This document shows positions 1 to 5,952 of a stretch of DNA of 12,200 bases, piece by piece. Source of the stretch: an uncultured Prevotella sp. (GTDB lineage Bacteria > Bacteroidota > Bacteroidia > Bacteroidales > Bacteroidaceae). The stretch spans positions 1-12,200 of the forward strand of contig UQHJ01000071.1 of the NCBI GenBank assembly GCA_900540885.1, written 5' to 3'. A program made the translations under genes and the position numbers. Position 1 is the first letter of the stretch. Each line of letters begins with the position of its first letter. The notes beneath the pieces are model-generated. The model ran no database searches and had not been told where the DNA came from. It saw nothing but the letters and a program-made list of their open reading frames with translations.

Positions 1-72
1 CCGACCTGTGCAATTTAATAATTACATATATTAACGCAAAAAGTACGCGTAAAATTTGGTGGGTAACATAGG

Positions 73-247
73 ATGCCCAGGGCAGCGCCCTGGGTTATGG
101 TTAGATGTTGCGATGGCGCCCTGAAAGGGCAAAAGCTCTACAATAAGCGTTGATTATTAGTGCTTTTGCCCTTTCAGGGCGCCATCGTTGCGCATCGTAT
201 ACCCAGGGTGCTGCCCTGGGCTATGTGCTCCATTGGGCTTTCAGCCC
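73..247. repeat. Mosaic palindromic intergenic repeat
   Basis: A long inverted repeat made of short hairpins. Exact 26-bp arms lie at 111-136 and 162-187 around a 25-nt loop; each arm contains the small palindrome GCCCT-GAA-AGGGC. Outside them are two related hairpins, CCCAGGGC-agc-GCCCTGGG (76-94) and CCCAGGG-tgctg-CCCTGGG (202-220), which are inverted relatives of each other. A last hairpin, GGGCT-ttc-AGCCC, is at 235-247. Nothing in it codes for a protein. It resembles REP/BIME-type elements; its mobiliser, if any, is not evident here. The rest of 1-410 shows no gene I can support. Confidence 0.85.
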
Positions 248-306
248 GTCTTTGCTGTAAAAAACGGAACATAAAACTATACACCCTATTAAATAGATAA
301 TATCAA

Positions 307-350
307 AAGAAGCGCAGCAAGTGGAGCATGCTCTACTTGTTGCGCTTCTT
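307..350 (-). terminator. Hairpin terminator of the M6 protease gene
   Basis: A near-perfect 44-bp palindrome centred on AGCATGCT at 325-332, lying 60 bp beyond the stop codon of the minus-strand protease gene. Read on the minus strand the stem ends in CTTCTTTTGATA, giving a short U-rich tract. The plus-strand side is followed by ATATTACTAC, a poorer tract, so termination of the protease transcript is the likelier role. Confidence 0.6.
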
Positions 351-410
351 ATATTACTACCTCCTCCCCAGTCGGGGGAAGGGTTAGAGTATGTAATTTG
401 CAGTTATTTT

Positions 411-2219
411 CTACTGTATCAGCCATGTTCCGCTCTTCTTTTGCGCTTTGAGGCGCGTGGTGCGGTCCATGGTACCGATATAGCGGCCAGCGGCATCGTA
501 AGTGGGGTGGGGCGTGTTGTCCTTATCCTTTTGAAGGGAATGAATGCCCGTTTCTATGCCCCCCATGAAGTCGAAAGAGATAAGGCCTGTGGCAGACTCC
601 GTGATGTTAGTCAAGGGCTTGTTCATCTTTTTTGTGCCTGCGGCATTCGTGTGGAAGAGCGAAGCAGCGGGGCGCGAAGAGTCCGTCAGTTGCGTCTTGT
701 GTGAAGTGCCAGGGAAGGGGTCGCCCGAAAGGTTTTCGTAGCTCAGTTTATTGTCAGCTGCGATGATAGAGCAGCGTTGGTGGCTTTTCACGTTGTTCAC
801 TTCATTGTTAAACCAAGCGTCCGCATCGTAGTCGACGTGAAGTACCAGAAGACCGTGTCCCTCAATCATAAGGTCCGAGCCAGTTTGTTGACGATTCTCC
901 AATAGATAGTATTCGTCGGGATAGTTATCATTATATATAATATAAGCCTCAGGCGATTCAGTCAGTGCGGCCATGTTAGTAATTGTAGTGGCCTCCGTGA
1001 GGCGCTTCGGTGTGAGCCAGCCGCTCATCCAACGTTCGTAAGAGGTGTACCCCGTAGGTTTGTAACCATCGTCGCTGTAGCAGCCGTAGTCCATAAGGCT
1101 CCAAGCGTCCATGCCAAAGGCTGAATTGCTTGATCCTGATGTGTCGTAAAGGTCGGGCAGTCCAAGGCAATGGCTAAACTCATGGCAAGCCGTACCAATG
1201 CCGTCCATCTGAACAGGATAAGATGCATTGCCCAAGAGTTCAGGCGAGCAGCCGTAAGTGTCGATTGTAACGCCATCATAGCTGAGCTTATAATTCGCAG
1301 CAGAAAGTTGCCATTCGTGCGGCCAAATGGTGTTGGCGAGTGAACCGTCTTCGTCAGAAGACTCACCATACCCCGCATAAATAAGGTACACTTGGTCCAC
1401 CTCGCCGTCATTGTTCCAGTCGTAGTTCTTAAAGTTGAGCGAGGGGTTTTGTTGTTTGGCCAATTTGATTGCTTCATACACCATACCCGCAGGGTTCTTA
1501 TCGTCGCCATTGCTATCGTTGCCGCCATACGAGGCCATATTCTTTGACAATGTGACGGGACCAACCACGTCGAATGTCACGTCCAACTGTCCATAAGACT
1601 GTGCGAGAAAGTAGTCGTGTACGCTGCCCGCGTTGCCATTCTTATTATACCCCACGAGGTTGAATTGGTCGTCAAAGGCTTGGCGCGTGTGAGCGGGTTG
1701 CATCTTCTCATCCTTAAAGTTAACAAGAACGACCAATCCTCGGTGTTGTCCCGTGATATTGGCAGGTTGTTGTGACGTCGTGCCGTCAGTTGCCGAAGCA
1801 GCACGCGAGAGACGTTGACGGCCGCGCTGCTTGAGGGGTTGGCTTTTGGTCGTGTTGGCTAAGCGCATGGCGCGTAATGAACGCAACGTTTCGCCATTGA
1901 GGTTTGAGCTGCTAATAAACGAAAGTTCGTCGCTTGTGCGCTGCGTAGCCTCGTGTGCTACGAGGGTAGAAGCCTTTAGCGTAGTGCCTTGCAATTGTGC
2001 GTAACGGAAACCGCCGTCAGCGGTACGTATAACGGGCACACCATCGGTGGTAGTGAAGTAGTGGAAGTGTTCATCGCCCTGAAGGGTAATCGTAAGGCGG
2101 GTGCCGTCGGGTTGGGTTATGACGTGTTGAACACGGCGTGCTGGCACAGCGTTCACGCCAAGGGCTATTGTAGCGGCCAACGCAAAAGAGAGGAAACGTT
2201 TAATCATACGCGAATACAT
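411..2219 (-). CDS. Secreted M6-family metalloprotease
   Basis: A 602-aa zinc metalloprotease of the M6 (immune inhibitor A-like) family, expected to cleave proteins outside the cytoplasm. A signal peptide covers about residues 1-24 (SFALAATIALGVNA then VPARR). A propeptide-like stretch follows to about 155. The catalytic domain starts near GLVVLVNFKD (161-170). An EF-hand-like DWNNDGEVD is at 267-275. The zinc motif HEFSHCLGLPD is at 346-356, with H346, E347, H350 and D356 all present. MDYGC at 376-380 fits the Met-turn region. The last 30 residues (YDAAGRYIG ... GTWLIQ) look like a diverged form of the C-terminal tail seen in three other proteins here. The chosen ATG is the longest; a second ATG at codon 5 (2205-2207) would also leave an intact signal peptide. 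Transcribed divergently from the PCMD lipoprotein. The family call is firm; the substrate is unknown. Confidence 0.93.
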   Translation of the reverse strand: MYSRMIKRFLSFALAATIALGVNAVPARRVQHVITQPDGTRLTITLQGDEHFHYFTTTDGVPVIRTADGGFRYAQLQGTTLKASTLVAHEATQRTSDELSFISSSNLNGETLRSLRAMRLANTTKSQPLKQRGRQRLSRAASATDGTTSQQPANITGQHRGLVVLVNFKDEKMQPAHTRQAFDDQFNLVGYNKNGNAGSVHDYFLAQSYGQLDVTFDVVGPVTLSKNMASYGGNDSNGDDKNPAGMVYEAIKLAKQQNPSLNFKNYDWNNDGEVDQVYLIYAGYGESSDEDGSLANTIWPHEWQLSAANYKLSYDGVTIDTYGCSPELLGNASYPVQMDGIGTACHEFSHCLGLPDLYDTSGSSNSAFGMDAWSLMDYGCYSDDGYKPTGYTSYERWMSGWLTPKRLTEATTITNMAALTESPEAYIIYNDNYPDEYYLLENRQQTGSDLMIEGHGLLVLHVDYDADAWFNNEVNNVKSHQRCSIIAADNKLSYENLSGDPFPGTSHKTQLTDSSRPAASLFHTNAAGTKKMNKPLTNITESATGLISFDFMGGIETGIHSLQKDKDNTPHPTYDAAGRYIGTMDRTTRLKAQKKSGTWLIQ

Positions 2220-2235
2220 TAATTAATTGTATGGA

Positions 2236-2243
2236 CAAAGGTA
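2236..2243 (-). promoter_or_regulatory. Bacteroidetes -7 box of the M6 protease
   Basis: On the minus strand this reads TACCTTTG, an exact match to the Bacteroidetes -7 consensus TAnnTTTG. It lies 16 bp upstream of the protease start codon, implying a very short leader. No convincing -33 TTTG is visible at the usual distance. Confidence 0.5.
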
Positions 2244-2286
2244 ACGAAAAAGTTTAACGAAAAAAACTGATGAAATAATTAACGAT

Positions 2287-2303
2287 AATTTACGTGGTAA
2301 ATT
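2287..2303. promoter_or_regulatory. 17-bp palindrome AATTTAC-gtg-GTAAATT
   Basis: A perfect palindrome with 7-bp arms and a 3-bp centre, 43 bp upstream of the protease -7 box. Its position would suit a regulator binding site. No regulator family can be named. Confidence 0.35.
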
Positions 2304-2349
2304 CTGTTCAAAACGATGCGAGCAACGTTTGGTTAACGTTTAAGTTTAG

Positions 2350-2564
2350 GCGCGCTTCGCGCTTGGTTTTGAACATTAATTATCATTAATTGAACATTAA
2401 TTATTCCATTAATTTTTTCGTTAATTATTCGTTAATGTTCATTCTCGTTAGGCCGATAAATTGCAGTTTGAAAGTCTAATACGAATAAGCATTAACGAAA
2501 AAATTAATGGAATAATTAATGTTCAATTAATGATAATTAATGTTCAAAGCAAAGCGCTCAGCGC
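2350..2564. repeat. Inverted pair of ATTAAT-ladder elements
   Basis: Two copies of one element face away from each other. The AT-rich arms at 2368-2425 and 2491-2548 are perfect inverted repeats of 58 bp with a 65-bp spacer. In the left copy the hexamer (A/G)TTAAT starts at 2375, 2385, 2396, 2408, 2420 and 2431, so it recurs every 10-12 bp, about one helical turn. Each ladder is capped on the gene side by a GC-rich mini-hairpin: GCGCG-ctt-CGCGC at 2350-2362 and GCGCT-c-AGCGC at 2554-2564. The same element precedes murI at the right edge. The only sizeable reading frame over this region spans the repeat and looks spurious. Confidence 0.9.
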
Positions 2565-2627
2565 GTCAAAAACCTTTTATGTTTTAATGTTTTCGAACTC
2601 ACTGTTCATGGATTTAACGTTAGATTT

Positions 2628-2690
2628 CGGTAAAATACCGGTTTTACCGGTACTTTCAGCGTTGAAAATCAACAAACACCGAGTGTTGAT
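2628..2690. promoter_or_regulatory. Two inverted repeats upstream of the PCMD gene
   Basis: CGGTAAAA (2628-2635) and TTTTACCG (2642-2649) form an 8-bp inverted repeat around TACCGG. A second dyad, ATCAAC (2668-2673) with GTTGAT (2685-2690), overlaps AACAC-cga-GTGTT (2675-2687). Both lie just upstream of the PCMD -7 box and are candidate operators. Function is inferred from position only. Confidence 0.3.
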
Positions 2691-2701
2691 AATATTTTTC
2701 G

Positions 2702-2729
2702 TAAATTTGCACTCGATAAATTGTGCAAA
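2702..2729 (+). promoter_or_regulatory. Promoter of the PCMD gene with overlapping dyad
   Basis: TAAATTTG at 2702-2709 matches the Bacteroidetes -7 consensus TAnnTTTG exactly and lies 56 bp before the chosen ATG. The dyad TTTGCAC (2706-2712) and GTGCAAA (2723-2729) begins inside the box and would include the start of the transcript. A TTG at 2686-2688 is closer than a standard -33 element, so the -33 region is uncertain. Confidence 0.55.
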
Positions 2730-2765
2730 ACTAAATGTAACTTGATTACACTATTTACTAAACGC

Positions 2766-3929
2766 ATGAAACGTTTCCTGTTATTTATACAAGCAGCCGT
2801 ACTTCTCTTTACGCTGCAATCGTGCATTCAAGACGAAGAGTTGAATGCAGAGTGCGACATCGAGGGCGTTGACCCTACGTGGTTGGGCGAACACCCTGGC
2901 ATGGTGATTGGTAACCCATTGGTGAACCAAGAGAAGCGCACTATCGACTTTACGCTTGAGAAAGGTGTTGACCGTACGGCGCTTAATCCCCGTTTCTTAC
3001 TTTCCGACGCTGCTACGATTACTGCTGAAGTCGACGGACAGACGGTCAATGGCAACGGCATTACACGTAACTTCAAGACTCCTCAAACTTATACAACTCA
3101 CTCGCAAGACGGCAAGTGGCAGAAAGACTACATCGTAAGCTTTGGATACTTCAATGGCCTTGCAGCCATGAACTTCGACCACTACCAGCTCGACGCCAAT
3201 AATAAGTACTACATCTGGAACGAGGTAGAAGCCAAAGAGGATGAGAGCGAACCCGACAAACCCCTCAACTGGTGGGCGTCAGGTAATGGTGGCTATGTCA
3301 TGGTGGGTATCGCAAAGACCCCTCTGGCCTTCCCTACTGCTCCCTTTACCGATGATGCGTTGGGCGCTTGCGTGCGCCTACAGACCTGCCGCACGGGTTC
3401 GTTTGGCGATATTGTAAAGATGCCGATAGCCGCAGGTAGCTTATTCATTGGCACGTTTGACAGTAAGATAGCCATGAAGCGTCCGCGCGAGGCAACTGCC
3501 TTCGGTCTGCAAGTATTGGCCAAGGTCCCTAAAAGTTTAGAAGGTTATTATCGTTACTCGGTAGGCGAAACGTTTACCGACAAATTCAAAAAAGTATGTC
3601 CTGACCGTTGCGATACGGCCGACATCTATGCCGTCGTATATGAATGCGATCCCAACCACTTTGTAGCCTTGAATGGTGACGACGTGTTGACCTCCGACCG
3701 CATCGTGATGATGGCACGCATCGACAATCCGGGCGAACCCACTGAGTGGACTCACTTCAGTGAACCCTTCAAGTTTAAGAACGGCCACACCGCTATCGAC
3801 CCCAACCGCCTCGCGCTCAAAGGTTACGCCATAGCCGTAGTAGCTACATCAAGCCGTCAAGGTGCTTACTTCGAGGGGGCAGTCGGCTCCACACTCGACA
3901 TTAGTCAGTTTAGATTGGTGTATGAGTAG
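2766..3929 (+). CDS. PCMD-domain surface lipoprotein
   Basis: A 387-aa lipoprotein with a putative carbohydrate metabolism (PCMD, PF13201) domain; the biochemical role of that family is not established. The ATG at 2766 gives a clean type II signal, MKRFLLFIQAAVLLFTLQSC, with lipidated Cys20. IQDEE follows; acidic residues just after the Cys resemble the surface-export signal of Bacteroidetes lipoproteins. An upstream in-frame start at 2721 would add 15 residues before the signal and is rejected. A small Ig-like domain (about 50-125) carries the typical NFKTPQTYTTHSQDGKWQKD stretch. The PCMD core follows, with DIYAVVYE, a terminal-third SSRQGAYFEGAVGSTLDI, and many aromatics. The next non-mobile gene is a beta-barrel protein, so a surface lipoprotein and barrel pair is plausible. 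The toxin-antitoxin unit begins 44 bp downstream with no terminator between. Confidence 0.88.
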   Translation: MKRFLLFIQAAVLLFTLQSCIQDEELNAECDIEGVDPTWLGEHPGMVIGNPLVNQEKRTIDFTLEKGVDRTALNPRFLLSDAATITAEVDGQTVNGNGITRNFKTPQTYTTHSQDGKWQKDYIVSFGYFNGLAAMNFDHYQLDANNKYYIWNEVEAKEDESEPDKPLNWWASGNGGYVMVGIAKTPLAFPTAPFTDDALGACVRLQTCRTGSFGDIVKMPIAAGSLFIGTFDSKIAMKRPREATAFGLQVLAKVPKSLEGYYRYSVGETFTDKFKKVCPDRCDTADIYAVVYECDPNHFVALNGDDVLTSDRIVMMARIDNPGEPTEWTHFSEPFKFKNGHTAIDPNRLALKGYAIAVVATSSRQGAYFEGAVGSTLDISQFRLVYE

Positions 3930-3935
3930 AGAGGG

Positions 3936-3960
3936 AGTTTAATAAGTTTAATAAGTTTAT
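3936..3960 (+). promoter_or_regulatory. Triple 9-bp repeat upstream of the antitoxin
   Basis: AGTTTAATA occurs at 3936-3944 and 3945-3953, followed by AGTTTAT at 3954-3960. The repeats end 13 bp before the antitoxin ATG. Toxin-antitoxin operons commonly self-repress at such iterated sites; that this is the operator is inference. TAAGTTTA at 3943-3950 is one base off a TAnnTTTG box. Confidence 0.4.
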
Positions 3961-3973
3961 TGAGTATATAAAT

Positions 3974-4198
3974 ATGAGTACAACAACGTTAAATCCCAAT
4001 ATGGAGGAACTTCGTCTTATCCTCCCTTCAGAAGATATTAAATTATTCAAGGACTTGGTTAAGAAGTTCGGTTGGAAGATAGGACGTAAAAAGAAGTCAG
4101 GCATGGAAGAGGCTATGGACGACATTAAGCACGGACGTGTATATGGTCCTTTTGATTCAGCTGATGACCTTTTAAAATCATGTGGAGTCAATGTATAA
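3974..4198 (+). CDS. Antitoxin of a YafQ-type addiction module
   Basis: A 74-aa acidic-tailed protein, the size and position expected of a RelB/DinJ-like antitoxin that binds and neutralises the toxin encoded by the next gene. A probable N-terminal segment ELRLILPSEDIKLFKDLVKK is followed by a basic patch (KIGRKKKSG) and a C-terminal helix-rich region (MEEAMDDIKHGRVYGPFDSA) likely to wrap the toxin. The basic patch could contribute to DNA contact. No recognisable ribbon-helix-helix can be assigned with certainty. The gene overlaps the toxin by 8 nt, the usual tight coupling. Assignment rests mainly on the partner, which is recognised with more confidence. Confidence 0.8.
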   Translation: MSTTTLNPNMEELRLILPSEDIKLFKDLVKKFGWKIGRKKKSGMEEAMDDIKHGRVYGPFDSADDLLKSCGVNV

Positions 4199-4463
4199 GT
4201 TATCTTTTACCAAAAAGTTCAAGAAGGACTTAAAACGTTGCGAAAAGCGAGGATTTCCAATACATGAAATGCTAAAGGTGTTAAACTTGTTGGAGCAAAC
4301 AGGAACAGTACCAGCAAGCTATCGTCCTCATAAATTATCGGGTAATTATGAAGGTTCATGGGAATGTCACATCAAAGCCGATTGGTTGCTTGTATGGCAA
4401 GAGATTGAGGGAGAGTTAATTCTCCTTATGACCGACACAGGTTCGCACGCTGATCTTTTTTAA
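4191..4463 (+). CDS. YafQ-family mRNA interferase toxin
   Basis: A 90-aa RelE/ParE-superfamily toxin of the YafQ group, expected to cut mRNA on the translating ribosome. Aligning by eye with E. coli YafQ, the functional residues are all present: H47 (in YRPHKLSG), H60, D64 and W65 (in HIKADWLLVW), H86 (in TGSHADLF) and the terminal F90. The ATG at 4191 is preferred because it overlaps the antitoxin stop by 8 nt. An in-frame GTG at 4182 would add three residues. The N-terminus is strongly basic, as in the family. It lies only 15 bp before the barrel gene, so the module sits inside what looks like an envelope-protein operon. With every key residue intact the toxin is probably active. Confidence 0.9.
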   Translation: MYKLSFTKKFKKDLKRCEKRGFPIHEMLKVLNLLEQTGTVPASYRPHKLSGNYEGSWECHIKADWLLVWQEIEGELILLMTDTGSHADLF

Positions 4464-4478
4464 TCGTTCAACAAAGAA

Positions 4479-5282
4479 ATGAAACGCATATTCCTACTCC
4501 TTACGCTCTTGCTGAGCGTTGGCATGCAAGGCATGGCACAGCGCGAAGTGGAGCCCGCAAAGGAAACAGATACAAATTTGATTAAGGCCGCCTTGAAGGG
4601 TTGGCACGTGCGCTTAGGCGCAGGATTTAACATTGGTGGTACGTCACCTATTCCCCTACCTGCTGAGATACGCCAGATTAATGCTTATCACCCGATGCTT
4701 AATATAGAACTTGAGGGTTTGGTACACCGTAAGTATGGCAAACACTGGGGCTCGATGCTTGGTATTCGTCTTGAGAATAAGGCCATGAAGACCGATGCGC
4801 GTGTGAAGAACTATCACCTCGTGGCCTACAACACCGATGGTTCGGGTAAGATAGAAGGCGCTTATTGGGGCAATGTTAAGACGAAGGTAAATAATAACTA
4901 CTTGACCTTCCCCATCCTTGCCACCTATTCTTTCAACGATCGTTGGCAAGTGCAAGCTGGTCCTTACTTCTCTTACCTCATCAATGGCAACTTTACCGGT
5001 TCGGCCTATAGCAAGAGCGACGACGATGTAAGCTACATTCGTCAGCCCAATCCCGCTGGTCCCGCCACAGAGGTGACGAGTGCCGACTACGACTTCTCGA
5101 AAGACCTTCGCCGCTTTGCGTGGGGCCTCCAAGTCGGGGGAGAGTTTAAAGCCTACAAACACCTCAGCGTATCGCTCAACCTGACGTGGGGCTTAAATAG
5201 CATATTCCCCTCCGACTACGAGTCAGTCACTTTTGCGCTCTACCCCATTTACGGCACATTAGGGTTTAACTACTTGTTCTAA
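4479..5282 (+). CDS. Outer-membrane beta-barrel protein
   Basis: A 267-aa exported protein of the OMP_b-brl/PorT-like type. The signal peptide is about residues 1-21 (MKRIFLLLTLLLSVGMQGMAQ, cut after AQ). The rest has alternating amphipathic strands, for example WHVRLGAGFNIGG, HWGSMLGIRLENKAM, RWQVQAGPYFSYLINGNF, FAWGLQVGGEFKAY and HLSVSLNLTWGL. It ends in YLF; a terminal aromatic is the usual recognition feature of the outer-membrane barrel assembly machinery. A barrel of roughly eight strands is likely. The long DDDVSYIRQPNPAGPATEV segment would be an extracellular loop. It probably functioned next to the PCMD lipoprotein before the toxin-antitoxin pair came between them. Substrate unknown. 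Confidence 0.85.
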   Translation: MKRIFLLLTLLLSVGMQGMAQREVEPAKETDTNLIKAALKGWHVRLGAGFNIGGTSPIPLPAEIRQINAYHPMLNIELEGLVHRKYGKHWGSMLGIRLENKAMKTDARVKNYHLVAYNTDGSGKIEGAYWGNVKTKVNNNYLTFPILATYSFNDRWQVQAGPYFSYLINGNFTGSAYSKSDDDVSYIRQPNPAGPATEVTSADYDFSKDLRRFAWGLQVGGEFKAYKHLSVSLNLTWGLNSIFPSDYESVTFALYPIYGTLGFNYLF

Positions 5283-5340
5283 GCTTCTAATTTTGGGGCA
5301 TCTTGATTTTTGATAAAAAACAAAAACAACTATACAATTT

Positions 5341-5952
5341 ATGAAGAAAACTTTACTTACGTTTTGCTTTTCGCTCTGTGCCCTCTGCGGCATGGCGCAA
5401 ACGCAAACTAACTACAACGAAAAACTGGTGGTGACAATTGACAATGTAAGTACTGACAGCATTCCAGCTGCCATTACTGTTGTAGACAATGGCGACGGCA
5501 CTTGCGACTTTTCATTAAAGAACTTTATGCTTGTTGCTGGTGAATCTTCAATGCCTATTGGCAATGTTGACCTCAAGGGCGTAAAGATGGAAAAGGTAGA
5601 TGGCATTAGCAACATCTCAACCAATCAAAACATTGTTATTCAGCCGGGTAAAGACTCTAATTACGGCGAGGACGAATGGATTGGCCCAGGGTTGGGTGAA
5701 GTGCCTATCGTTCTTACAGGCAAACTTACTGCAACGGCACTTTATGTAAACATTGATATTGATATGAGTGAGTCAATTGGTCAAATTATCAATGTTGTAG
5801 TAGGCCAAGAGAAAAATGTTACCTCAGGCATTAACGGTGTCAAGGTAACTCCTTCAACTAACGCAACAGCTATTTATACACTCGGTGGTGTTCGCGTAAA
5901 CAAGGCTACTAAGGGTGTGTATGTTATTAACGGAAAGAAAGTTATTAAGTAA
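5341..5952 (+). CDS. Exported calycin-like protein with C-terminal tail
   Basis: A 203-aa secreted protein. The signal peptide is about residues 1-19 (MKKTLLTFCFSLCALCGMA). The body (about 24-160) matches the Bacteroidales calycin-like beta-barrel family (PF13944 type): LVVTIDNVSTD, then GDGTCDFSLKNFMLVAG, MPIGNVDLKGV, LGEVPIVLTGKLTATALYVN and IDIDMSESIGQIINVVVG. The last 27 residues, AIYTLGGVRV ... GVYVINGKKVIK, form the tail module also seen in the next gene and in the 560-aa gene. The stop and the next start share an A (TAATG), so the two genes are translationally coupled. A 58-bp gap separates it from the barrel gene. Small hydrophobic-ligand binding is a family-level guess only. Confidence 0.85.
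   Translation: MKKTLLTFCFSLCALCGMAQTQTNYNEKLVVTIDNVSTDSIPAAITVVDNGDGTCDFSLKNFMLVAGESSMPIGNVDLKGVKMEKVDGISNISTNQNIVIQPGKDSNYGEDEWIGPGLGEVPIVLTGKLTATALYVNIDIDMSESIGQIINVVVGQEKNVTSGINGVKVTPSTNATAIYTLGGVRVNKATKGVYVINGKKVIK

Noticed and set aside
2461..2745. 94-aa open frame on the plus strand
   Set aside because: It runs across the ladder arm 2491-2548 and the PCMD promoter; its protein is low-complexity I/N/K-rich with no family resemblance.
2721..2765. Upstream start for the PCMD gene
   Set aside because: It would place 15 polar residues before a perfect lipoprotein signal and would begin inside the promoter dyad.
4182..4190. GTG start for the toxin
   Set aside because: The ATG at 4191 gives the standard short overlap with the antitoxin and the typical family N-terminus.
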